Origin: Anaerolineae bacterium
GTDB taxonomy: Bacteria; Chloroflexota; Anaerolineae; Epilineales; JAHCIE01
Assembly (NCBI GenBank): GCA_026129385.1
Contig: JAHCIE010000020.1
Location: 1-21,217, forward strand
Reading direction: 5' to 3'
DNA length: 21,217 nt
The position numbers and the translations under genes were made by a program. Below the pieces are notes generated by a model that made no database searches, was not told the origin of the DNA, and saw nothing but the letters and a program-made list of their open reading frames with translations. Below are positions 14,662 through 21,217 of the stretch, in pieces. How positions within the stretch are numbered: position 1 is the stretch's first letter; each line of letters begins with the position of its first letter.

Positions 14662-15636
14662 GTGACGCCTGACCCCGTCGCCCCTGCGAGGCTCGCCGCC
14701 CTCATCGCCCCGCACCTCAACACGGCTGCGGCGTCGCTGCGCCTCATCCCGATTCGCACCGGTAAGCACAATAGCTCTTACTGGGTCGAGGGCGGCGCGA
14801 CGCGGTTCGTGCTGCGTCTCGCGCCGCCCGACGCTATCGGCTTGTTATTTTACGAGGTGCGCATGATGCGCCAGGAGCCAGGCCTCCACGCCCTCATCCG
14901 AGCGCATACGGGGTTGCCGGTCGCTGACGTTGTGGCCCACGACTTCAGCCGCCAGGAGATCGACCGCGACTGGCTCGTGATGACCGCGCTCCCTGGCGTT
15001 CCCTTGAGTGACGCGCCGCACCTTGCCCCAGAGCAACGCACCCGCACGCTACAGCAGGTAGGCGAGGGCTTGCGAGTCCTACACACGCTGACGGCGTCCG
15101 ACTGCCTGGGGATGACTGCCTATGGCTACCTCGGCGCGCATCGCCCCATGCCGCCTGCCTCCACCTGGCCGGCTGCCTTCCATAGCATGTGGAACCGCCT
15201 GCTCGACGACGTAGTGGCCTCCGGCGGCTACTCGCCGGCCGAAGGTCAGGCATTCCGCGACTTGCTCGACCGGCACGCCGTCCATTTTGAGCGTCCTGTG
15301 GCCTCGCGCCTGCTGCACATGGACATCTGGAGCCAGAACATCCTGGTTGACGACGACGGCAACGTCACGGGGCTGGTGGACTTCGACCGCGCGGTGTGGG
15401 GTGACGTCGAAATCGAGTTCGCCATCCTGGACTACACGGGCATCAGCGGACGGTCCTTCTGGGACGGCTACGGGGCCAGGCGCGATGAGTCGCCCTCGGC
15501 TGCAATTCGTCGCCAGTTCTACCTGCTCTACGAGGTTCAGAAGTACATACCCATCTCCATCTGGCGGCGGAACGACCCGCAGCGAGCGGCCCAGTTCAAG
15601 CAGCAGAGCCTGGCGCTGGCCGCCAACCTACCTTGA
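14662..15636 (+). CDS. APH-family phosphotransferase
   Basis: The 324-aa protein has the aminoglycoside/choline-kinase-like fold. The catalytic loop is LLHMDIWSQNILVD (H219, D221, N226) and the metal-binding segment is GLVDFDRAVWGD (D240, D242). An N-terminal TRFVLRLAPP strand probably holds the ATP-binding lysine/arginine region. Such enzymes phosphorylate small molecules including aminoglycosides, macrolides, homoserine and choline; the substrate cannot be read from sequence. I chose the GTG at 14662, ten bases after AGGAG. A GTG at 14653 overlapping the GNAT stop is an alternative. Its position after a drug-export pair and an acetyltransferase suggests a detoxifying role. Confidence 0.85.
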   Translation: MTPDPVAPARLAALIAPHLNTAAASLRLIPIRTGKHNSSYWVEGGATRFVLRLAPPDAIGLLFYEVRMMRQEPGLHALIRAHTGLPVADVVAHDFSRQEIDRDWLVMTALPGVPLSDAPHLAPEQRTRTLQQVGEGLRVLHTLTASDCLGMTAYGYLGAHRPMPPASTWPAAFHSMWNRLLDDVVASGGYSPAEGQAFRDLLDRHAVHFERPVASRLLHMDIWSQNILVDDDGNVTGLVDFDRAVWGDVEIEFAILDYTGISGRSFWDGYGARRDESPSAAIRRQFYLLYEVQKYIPISIWRRNDPQRAAQFKQQSLALAANLP

Positions 15637-15649
15637 GGGGCCTAAAGTA

Positions 15650-16147
15650 ATGCAACGACCCATCGTCGGCTTTGGGATCGATGAGGAAGGCGCGCCGCTG
15701 GCGTTCCTCAGTTGCGGCCACGCGCAGCATGTCCGCCACAACCCGCCGTTCTTCAATCGACCCTGGGTGCTGACCGAGGCCGGACGCGCCGCCATGCTCG
15801 GCCAGGCCCTCAACTGCGTGCGCTGCGACCACCTCGAGCTGCCCGACCGCTTCATCGCCCGCGACCGAACCCCCGCCTTCACCGAGGTATCCCTGCCGCC
15901 GCGCCTGAGGCAGGGCCACAAGACCAGCGTGGGTGTCTGGGCCAGGGTTGTCGTCGTCGCCGGCAGCTTGCGTTACCGCGTCGCCAGCCTGTCGATTGAC
16001 AAGACGCTGTCACCCCTGGAGGCCGCGAACATCCCGCCCGAAGTTGGCTTTCGCCTGGAACCGCTGGGTGAAGTGCACTTCTACCTGGATGTCTACTGGA
16101 CGGAGCATAGCCAGCTTGCCGGGCTGCTGGCGGCTCAGGAGCGCTGA
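15650..16147 (+). CDS. DUF3565-DUF1971 fusion protein
   Basis: The 165-aa protein joins two small domains. Residues 1-60 match DUF3565: IVGFGIDEEG, CGHAQHVRHNPPFFNRPWV, and CVRC. The likely metal ligands are C22, H24, H27, C56 and C59. Residues about 65-155 match DUF1971, the cupin-like TehB-associated domain (FTEVSLPPRLRQGHKTSVG, WARVVVVAGSLRYRV). DUF1971 is found alone (YeaR) or ahead of the TehB methyltransferase and is tied to tellurite or nitrate/nitric-oxide stress. The next gene is a methyltransferase, which echoes TehB. Start ATG 15650 with GAGGGG about nine bases upstream; the gap to the previous stop is 13 bp. The stress link is inference. Confidence 0.8.
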   Translation: MQRPIVGFGIDEEGAPLAFLSCGHAQHVRHNPPFFNRPWVLTEAGRAAMLGQALNCVRCDHLELPDRFIARDRTPAFTEVSLPPRLRQGHKTSVGVWARVVVVAGSLRYRVASLSIDKTLSPLEAANIPPEVGFRLEPLGEVHFYLDVYWTEHSQLAGLLAAQER

Positions 16148-16165
16148 GACAGACGCAGGATACCC

Positions 16166-16912
16166 ATGAGCGACACCCCCAAACTCTACCGCGAACTCGC
16201 CGACTGGTGGCCGCTGCTCTCCGCGCCGGCCGACTATGCCGAGGAAGCCGCGTTTTACCAGCAGACCCTCATCGAGGCCTGTGAGCGACCACCCGACACG
16301 CTGCTCGAGCTGGGCAGCGGCGGCGGCAACAACGCCTCCTACCTCAAGCGACGCTTTCAGATGGTACTCGTTGACCGCTCGCCGCAGATGCTCGACGTCA
16401 GCCGTCGCCTGAACTCGGAGTGCGAGCATGTCGAGGGCGACATGCGGTCGGTACGCCTCGACCGCGAGTTCGATGCCGTCTTCGTCCACGATGCCATCGT
16501 GTACCTGACCACCGAGGCGGACTTGCGCCAGGCGATGGCCACGGCCTTTGCCCACTGCCGCCCCGGCGGGGCGGCGTTGTTTGCGCCTGACTACGTGCGC
16601 GAGACCTTCCACCCCTCGACCGAGCATGGCGGGCACGATGGCGAGAGCCGCGCCCTCCGCTACCTGGCGTGGTCGTGGGATCCCGACCCCACCGACACCG
16701 AGTACGTCACCGATTTCGCCTACCTGCTGCGTGAGGGCGATGGCTCCGTCCACGTTGAATACGATCGTCACGTGGAAGGGCTGTTCAGCCGCGCCGATTG
16801 GCTACGCCTCCTGGCCGAGGTGGGCTTTGAGGCCAGCATGGTTCACTTCGATCTGGCGGAAGAGGCGGTCGGGCTGGAGGTGTTCGTGGGGCGGAAAGTG
16901 GTTCAGGCGTAG
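16166..16912 (+). CDS. Class I SAM-dependent methyltransferase
   Basis: The 248-aa protein has a Rossmann methyltransferase core. Motif I is LLELGSGGGNN (residues 46-56), acidic D70 ends strand 2 (MVLVDRSPQML), and VEGDMRSV and FDAVFVHDAIVYLTT form motifs II/III. The fold and length fit small-molecule methyltransferases of the class I type. The substrate is unknown. The start is ATG 16166, 18 bp after the DUF3565-DUF1971 gene, with AGGA upstream. The next gene starts 2 bp after its stop. The neighbouring DUF1971 domain makes a TehB-like detoxification function possible but unproven. Confidence 0.88.
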   Translation: MSDTPKLYRELADWWPLLSAPADYAEEAAFYQQTLIEACERPPDTLLELGSGGGNNASYLKRRFQMVLVDRSPQMLDVSRRLNSECEHVEGDMRSVRLDREFDAVFVHDAIVYLTTEADLRQAMATAFAHCRPGGAALFAPDYVRETFHPSTEHGGHDGESRALRYLAWSWDPDPTDTEYVTDFAYLLREGDGSVHVEYDRHVEGLFSRADWLRLLAEVGFEASMVHFDLAEEAVGLEVFVGRKVVQA

Positions 16913-16914
16913 AC

Positions 16915-17370
16915 ATGCCCACCACCGAAGACATCTACAACTATCGCCGGGTGAACGAGCATCTCATCACCGGCGGCCAGCCGAGCGAGGACCAGCTTCG
17001 AGCCGCTGCTGCCGAGGGGGTCACGACCGTCATCAACCTGGCAATCCTCGACCCCCGCTACGCCCTGCCCGACGAGGCGGGCCTCGTGCGCGCCCTCGGC
17101 ATGGCGTATCACCATATCCCCGTCGAGTGGGAGCGCCCGACTGCCGCCGACTTTGCCGCCTTCGAGCAGGTGATGGATGCCGTCGGCCAGGAGAAGACGC
17201 TGCTGCACTGCGCCGCCAACTTCCGCGTCACCGCCTTCTACTCCCTGTATGCCGTGAAGCGCCTGGGCTGGACCGAGGCCGAGGCCGAGGCCTTGCGAGC
17301 CTCGATCTGGCACGGGAGCGACTACCCCGTCTGGGAAGCGTTCATCCAACAGATCAAGCGCTCTATCTGA
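16915..17370 (+). CDS. Tyrosine-phosphatase-like protein with short P-loop
   Basis: The 151-aa protein resembles bacterial cysteine-phosphatase-like proteins (DUF442/PTP-bact type). It starts NYRRVNEHLITGGQPSEDQL, has VTTVINLA, and has the loop LLHCAANFRVTAFYSLYAV. The loop has C99 and R104, only four residues apart, where canonical tyrosine phosphatases have Cys-X5-Arg. Activity may therefore be altered or lost, although I recall similar HCAANxR loops as typical of this subfamily. A possible general acid lies in the ERPTAADF segment. It begins 2 bp after the methyltransferase stop, which strongly suggests one mRNA. Confidence 0.8.
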   Translation: MPTTEDIYNYRRVNEHLITGGQPSEDQLRAAAAEGVTTVINLAILDPRYALPDEAGLVRALGMAYHHIPVEWERPTAADFAAFEQVMDAVGQEKTLLHCAANFRVTAFYSLYAVKRLGWTEAEAEALRASIWHGSDYPVWEAFIQQIKRSI

Positions 17371-17388
17371 GACGCCAGTAGGCCACAT

Positions 17389-17646
17389 ATGTGCGTTCGA
17401 GTCGTGCGGGCGCGCTTTGCGCCCGACCGGCTGGATGAGGCCATCCGACTGTGGCGAGAGGCGGTAGCCCCGACCCCTCGGCAGCAGCCGGGCTTCAAGA
17501 ACGCGCGCCTGCTCGTCCAGCGCGAGACCGGCCAGGTGATGTCGATGGACCTGTGGGAGACCGACGTCGACTTCCAGACCAGCGTCGCCTGGAACGCCGC
17601 GCAACTGGCAAAGTTCGCGGCCTTATTTGCCGCTCCCCCCTGGTAG
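17389..17646 (+). CDS. ABM-type (dimeric alpha-beta barrel) monooxygenase-like protein
   Basis: The 85-aa protein has the antibiotic-biosynthesis-monooxygenase (ABM) pattern. An N-terminal strand (VRVVRARFAPDRLDEAI) is followed by a helix with LWREAVAPTPRQQPGFKNA, a strand (LLVQRETGQVMSMDLWET), and a C-terminal helix. Members dimerise as a ferredoxin-like barrel; many have no known substrate and some oxidise or degrade quinones or haem. It starts 18 bp after the phosphatase-like gene and is probably the last gene of the TetR-led run. A separate promoter for the next gene lies 80 bp downstream. Confidence 0.75.
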   Translation: MCVRVVRARFAPDRLDEAIRLWREAVAPTPRQQPGFKNARLLVQRETGQVMSMDLWETDVDFQTSVAWNAAQLAKFAALFAAPPW

Positions 17647-17725
17647 ACCACTACAAGCTTGCCGCCGATGCATGACTCCCTGACGGGGACGATCTCGGCC
17701 GACAGGCGGACAAGTTGGCAATCTA

Positions 17726-17754
17726 TTGACAGCGTGTGTCAGATGCGGTATACT
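17726..17754 (+). promoter_or_regulatory. Promoter of the GH25-C39-GH5 gene
   Basis: A perfect TTGACA (17726-17731), a 17-bp spacer, and TATACT (17749-17754). Transcription would start near 17761, leaving a leader of about 105 nt before ATG 17866. Confidence 0.8.
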
Positions 17755-17865
17755 GGCTATTCACCCTCCCTCGACGCCGCGCCCCCTGATTCGGTCGGGT
17801 TCCCCTGTCCATCGCCTTGCCGAGGGCGGTCCGCCTACGGCCTGTCAACAGAGAAGAGCATCACG

Positions 17866-18270
17866 ATGGCCGACAGAACTACTGAACCCTTTGAGCCGCC
17901 TCTCCCCCAGGATTGGGCCAGGGGCATTGACGTCTCCAAGTGGCAGCAGGGGCTGGATTGGGCGGCCGTCGCCCAGGCGGGGTTCGCGTTCGCCTTCGTC
18001 AAGGCCACCGAGGGTGACGACTACACGGACCCCACCTTCCAGACGCACTGGCAGGCGGCCCGCGACCACGGCCTGCTGCGCGGTCCCTACCACCTCTTCT
18101 GGCCGGAGGACGACCACCAGCAGCAGGCGGACCTGTTCGTCAAGACCGTGCGGCGGCTCGAGCTCGATGACCTGCCGCCGATTCTGGATGTCGAGGCCAG
18201 GATAACGCGCCCGCTTTCCCCAACGCGCAATGGCTGGCGGGGGTTCAGGGCTTGGCTGGAACACCATTGA
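17866..18270 (+). CDS. GH25 lysozyme N-terminal part (5' piece of a frameshifted large gene)
   Basis: As written, this is a 134-aa open frame ending in TGA at 18268. Residues 20-110 are a GH25 (Chalaropsis-type muramidase) N-terminal half: GIDVSKWQQGLDW with D22, FVKATEG, LLRGPYHLFWP, and PPILDVE with D108 and E110. GH25 enzymes cleave peptidoglycan. Homology stops at about 18200 because the reading frame shifts. The rest of the GH25 domain continues in the overlapping frame beginning at 18230, so this is the first third of one domain and not a complete protein. No signal peptide is present after MADRTTEPFEPPLPQ. ATG 17866 was chosen because it lies downstream of the strong promoter; the ribosome site (AGAGAAGAG) is weak. 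Confidence 0.75.
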   Translation: MADRTTEPFEPPLPQDWARGIDVSKWQQGLDWAAVAQAGFAFAFVKATEGDDYTDPTFQTHWQAARDHGLLRGPYHLFWPEDDHQQQADLFVKTVRRLELDDLPPILDVEARITRPLSPTRNGWRGFRAWLEHH

Positions 18271-20686
18271 GGCCGGGTTGGGTCGTCGCCCCATCATCTA
18301 CACCAGCGCCGAGCAGTGGAAGCATCTGCGCGACGCCGCCGGCCGGCCGCCGACCTGGACGGCGCGCTACCCGTTGTGGGTCGCCCACTGGGACGCCGCC
18401 CAACCCGCGCTGCCCGATGGCTGGGACAACTGGCTTCTGGCAGTACAAGGCCGACTACGCCCGGCCGACAGGTTGTCGACTACGACGTATTCTCGTGGCT
18501 CGGCGGACGACCTGCGGCAGTGGCTAGTGGGGACGGCGAGCGGCCCGTCACCCCGCCCCGCGCTCCGCCGGCGTAGCCCTGTGACCCCAACCTTCCCGCT
18601 CAAAGTTGCGTACATCAGCCAGCTTGAAGCTGATGGCAGCGGCCACGACAACTGTGGCCCCGCCTGTCTCACCATGGCGCTATCCTCCATTGGACAGATC
18701 ACCGCGACGGCCGAGCCTCAGCTGCGCGAGACGATGCACCAGATAGCGGCTGAGTTGAAGGGAGCCGACTGGAGTACGCCGGTCTTCACCGACTACGGTG
18801 ACATGGCTCGCTATCTCGGTCAGCGGGGCATTGCCCATCGCGCGGCGCAGACCTGGCAGGAGGTGGAGCAGACGCTGGATGCCGCGCAGCCGATCATCCT
18901 GCGGCTGTGGAACGGCGCGCTGGAGCCATACTCCTATGGCTCCGGATCAGGCTGGATCTCCAAGCACTTCATTGTCCTGCTGGGCTACACAGACACCCAC
19001 TTCTATGCCGCCGACCCGCTGACCTACCCCCAAACCGAGTTGGTCAAGTACACCCGCGAGAGCGTCCGGCGAGCGGTCGCGCAACTCGGCCGCGACAGGC
19101 GGCTTACGTTCGAGGTGGACGCCTTCGTCGTTGGCGACCCGCCCACCATCGCGTCTGTCCTACCGCTGGGCCTGATCGACCCGACGGCCTCGAAGGTTGC
19201 CAGGGACCAGCTACAGGCGTATTTCGAGATGTATTTGAGACACCACGGGCAAGGCGTCAACATGGATACCGCCATCATGAAGGCGGCTGCCCTGGCCTAT
19301 CGCCGCGGGGAGACGCGCGGCCCCGCCCTGTCGGACGAGTACAAGGTCCGGCTGGACAACGGCGACATCGTGATCCGCCAGGATTTCACGGCCGGCGTGA
19401 TTCAGTACGACCCACGCACGGGCCAGGCGCTCTGGCTGGAAGTGATACTCCACCCTGAGGAATTGAAACGCGAGCACATCGTCGTGCCGCCGGCCGAACG
19501 CGATAGCCGGCCGCCGGTGCGGTGGCGAGCGCCGCGCGCGGGCTTTGCCTATGCTGAGGGCGGCCAGCTGCGCCTGGACGATCAGCCCTTCAGGTTCCTC
19601 GGCGTCAACGTGCGTGAGTTGCTGCACTACGGCAACCACGCGGTCAACGAACACTGCAACGTCGAGCACATCGGGCAGCAACTGGACGCCGCGCGTCGCA
19701 TGGGGAGCCGGGTCGCCCGCGTCTTCGTCGCGCATCGCGCCTACAACCCCGACACCATCGCCGCCGAGGTGGGCGACCGGCTGGCCGCCGTCCTGGACAC
19801 GGCGTGCGGTCCGGCGGATGCGATGCGGCCGGACGCGGTACGCCTGCTGGTCGCCTTCACCGACTACAACAAGGGGCGGGGCTACTACCCCCGGGACGAC
19901 GAGGGGTTCTTCAACCGGGCGGGCTTCCTGGAGGGGCGGGAGTGGTACGCGGGCCAGTGGCGCACCCACTACTGGCCGCTGGTGGAGGCGATGATTCGCC
20001 GCTTCAAGGACGACCCGCGCATCTTCGCCTGGGAGGTGGGCAACGAGTTGAAGCTGCCCGCCGACCCCGGCGTGTTCCTCGACTTTATGTCGCTGGTGAC
20101 GGCCGAGATTCGGCGGCTCGACCCCTCGCATCTGGTGGGGGCGGGGATTATTAGCACGTTTCACTGCGCCTTCGACCCGTTGCAGGCCAGCCAGTTCTAC
20201 GCCAACCCCAACCTGGACTTCGCGACCCTCCACCTGGCGGGGGGCGGTGAGAACTTCCCCCATCTCAGCGCCCTACCAGGATTTCGGGGCGACCCCGACG
20301 AAGGGCGACGCCGCGCCTACATTGACCACCAGGTAGGCCTCGCCCAGGCGACGGGCAAGCCGCTTATCGTGGAGGAGGCGGGCTACCCTCCGCGCGACAT
20401 GACGCGGCTGACCGACCTGGCGGCGTTCACATTCGCCTCAGGCGCGGTGGGCTTCCTGCCCTGGGGCTTCTCCGGCTTCAGTGACCGCGCCGACCGCGAC
20501 GTGGGTGACAACCTGTTTGGGATGGGCAACTACCCGCCTTTCTTCGACGCCGGTCTCTTTGAGAGGGTAGTCAGCGACCTGCTGGCCCTGGCCGCAAAGC
20601 GCCTGGGGGCCTCGGATGCGCGCCGGCGGCGCGGGCCAGCCAACCGGCCGCGGCGGCCCGGCGGGCGCACGCCGAGGAGTGGCTAA
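18230..20686 (+). CDS. GH25 C-terminal part - C39-like peptidase - LGFP-like - GH5 glycosidase
   Basis: This 818-aa open frame is the 3' piece of the frameshifted gene. Residues 13-100 are the GH25 remainder (GRRPIIYTSAEQW, YPLWVAHWD, ADDLRQWLVG). Residues about 123-290 are a C39-like cysteine peptidase with C142 (DNCGPACLTM), H246 (SKHFIVLLGY) and D262. Residues about 355-405 resemble an LGFP repeat (GPALSDEYKV, RQDFTAGVIQYDPRTG). Residues about 437-800 are a GH5-type glycosidase with acid/base E606 (FAWEVGNEL) and nucleophile E716 (PLIVEEAGY). A basic proline-rich tail ends the protein. No signal peptide is visible. With the 5' piece the whole protein would be about 940 residues. It may digest or remodel cell-wall polymers, its own or a competitor's. 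Domain calls are by motif. Confidence 0.78.
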   Translation: MAGGGSGLGWNTIEAGLGRRPIIYTSAEQWKHLRDAAGRPPTWTARYPLWVAHWDAAQPALPDGWDNWLLAVQGRLRPADRLSTTTYSRGSADDLRQWLVGTASGPSPRPALRRRSPVTPTFPLKVAYISQLEADGSGHDNCGPACLTMALSSIGQITATAEPQLRETMHQIAAELKGADWSTPVFTDYGDMARYLGQRGIAHRAAQTWQEVEQTLDAAQPIILRLWNGALEPYSYGSGSGWISKHFIVLLGYTDTHFYAADPLTYPQTELVKYTRESVRRAVAQLGRDRRLTFEVDAFVVGDPPTIASVLPLGLIDPTASKVARDQLQAYFEMYLRHHGQGVNMDTAIMKAAALAYRRGETRGPALSDEYKVRLDNGDIVIRQDFTAGVIQYDPRTGQALWLEVILHPEELKREHIVVPPAERDSRPPVRWRAPRAGFAYAEGGQLRLDDQPFRFLGVNVRELLHYGNHAVNEHCNVEHIGQQLDAARRMGSRVARVFVAHRAYNPDTIAAEVGDRLAAVLDTACGPADAMRPDAVRLLVAFTDYNKGRGYYPRDDEGFFNRAGFLEGREWYAGQWRTHYWPLVEAMIRRFKDDPRIFAWEVGNELKLPADPGVFLDFMSLVTAEIRRLDPSHLVGAGIISTFHCAFDPLQASQFYANPNLDFATLHLAGGGENFPHLSALPGFRGDPDEGRRRAYIDHQVGLAQATGKPLIVEEAGYPPRDMTRLTDLAAFTFASGAVGFLPWGFSGFSDRADRDVGDNLFGMGNYPPFFDAGLFERVVSDLLALAAKRLGASDARRRRGPANRPRRPGGRTPRSG

Positions 20687-20885
20687 CAGCGCCGATAGTC
20701 GGCCTGGCCGGAAGGACGTTGCCGGCGCGGACAAGTTCACGGGGGTGCAGCACTACGAAGTTCGCGAGGAGTTGCCCGCCGACCCTTGACGACCGCGTCT
20801 CCCTCTGCTATCCTCCGCGTATCGCATCGGCCCGCGCCTTCCCCCCAGCGCCGCGCCCATCCTTGCCTTCGACGCTGGAGTCTCG
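20687..20885 (+). other. Intergenic region before ClbS-like gene
   Basis: No gene is supported in these 199 bases. It contains the promoter at 20786-20814. No clear intrinsic terminator for the upstream large gene is visible. Confidence 0.4.
20786..20814 (+). promoter_or_regulatory. Probable promoter of ClbS/DfsB-like gene
   Basis: TTGACG (20786-20791), a 17-bp spacer, and TATCCT (20809-20814). The leader would be about 65 nt before ATG 20886. Confidence 0.55.
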
Positions 20886-21217
20886 ATGCCAGAGCCTGCC
20901 GCCAAAGCCACTCTCCTGGAGAAGCTCAGTATCGAGCGGTCTCGCCTGGAAGACCTGCTTTCCCAGCTGACGCCCACCGCGATGGAGCAGCCGGGCGTAG
21001 ACCACGAGTGGTCGGTCAAGGATATCCTCGCCCACCTCGCGGCCTGGGATTGTCGCGGCATGGACTGGATCGCGACCGCCGTGGGCGGTGAGAGGCCCGC
21101 TATCCCCGAAGCGGGCAAGACCTGGGACGACGCCGACGCGCTCAACGCGGCCACCTACCTGGCGAACCGTGACCGGCCCCTCGACGAGGTGCTGGCCGAC
21201 TTTCAGCAGGCGCAGCG
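20886..21217 (+). CDS. ClbS/DfsB-like four-helix protein, 3' end outside window
   Basis: An open frame from ATG 20886 runs past the window end; 110 complete codons are seen. It starts MPEPAAKATLLEKLSIERSR, then has a HEWSVKDILAHLAAWD motif (near residues 42-57) and LNAATYLANRDRPLDEVLADF. This pattern matches the ClbS/DfsB (DUF1706) branch of the DinB-like four-helix bundles. ClbS protects E. coli from colibactin, while most relatives are uncharacterised. Other DinB-superfamily members (DUF664, maleylpyruvate isomerase) are the alternatives. The histidine in the first motif is a common metal ligand in DinB-like proteins. It has its own promoter and is not clearly linked to the GH5 gene upstream. 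Confidence 0.75.
   Translation, partial: MPEPAAKATLLEKLSIERSRLEDLLSQLTPTAMEQPGVDHEWSVKDILAHLAAWDCRGMDWIATAVGGERPAIPEAGKTWDDADALNAATYLANRDRPLDEVLADFQQAQ

Noticed and set aside
19211..20263. 350-aa open frame on the minus strand opposite the GH5 region
   Set aside because: No domain pattern is visible, and the plus-strand frame carries both GH5 catalytic glutamates.

Overview
The window is GC-rich bacterial chromosomal DNA that I read as most likely from a Chloroflexota (Anaerolineae-like) bacterium. This is inference from gene style and not a database result. The clues are a LexA regulon of the GAAC-N4-GTTC type, a zinc-ribbon baeRF10-like release-factor homologue, a transmembrane-free FtsK, and tightly packed genes with GTG/TTG starts. 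Housekeeping genes rpsU (bS21) and rpsT (bS20) argue for chromosome rather than plasmid. No rRNA, tRNA, CRISPR array or insertion sequence was recognised.

Left half (about 100-8430), all on the minus strand and read right to left. rpsT has its own promoter and a clear terminator. lexA comes next, its sigma70-type promoter carrying two LexA boxes, and is followed by a short FtsK-type DNA translocase in the same transcription unit. Two small proteins follow (membrane/proline-rich, then a 101-aa unknown), then rpsU with promoter and terminator. Next is a secreted protein joining a 3D (cell-wall) domain to a 5'-nucleotidase C-terminal domain. Last is a four-gene run: membrane protein, a small gene broken by frameshifts, a ParB-like protein, and a baeRF10/Vms1-like protein.

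Right half (about 8556-21217), nearly all on the plus strand. A three-gene run encodes a ROK sugar kinase, a short-chain dehydrogenase and a MOSC-domain protein. A SnoaL-like gene and a tetR gene then diverge from a shared promoter region with a perfect 17-bp palindrome. tetR leads a long, tightly spaced run: ABC ATPase, ABC-2 permease, GNAT acetyltransferase, APH-type phosphotransferase, a DUF3565-DUF1971 fusion, a SAM methyltransferase, a tyrosine-phosphatase-like protein and an ABM-type monooxygenase-like protein. The content suggests handling of toxic small molecules: sensing, export and chemical modification.

A separate, near-consensus promoter drives a very large gene whose repaired reading is GH25 lysozyme, C39-like cysteine peptidase, LGFP-like segment, then GH5-type glycosidase. 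Its GH25 part carries six apparent single-base indels within about 300 bp. The window ends inside a ClbS/DfsB-like four-helix protein.

The most interesting items are the GH25-C39-GH5 megaprotein and its indel cluster, the 3D/5'-nucleotidase-C fusion, the SOS-controlled lexA-ftsK unit, and the TetR-led resistance-like run.
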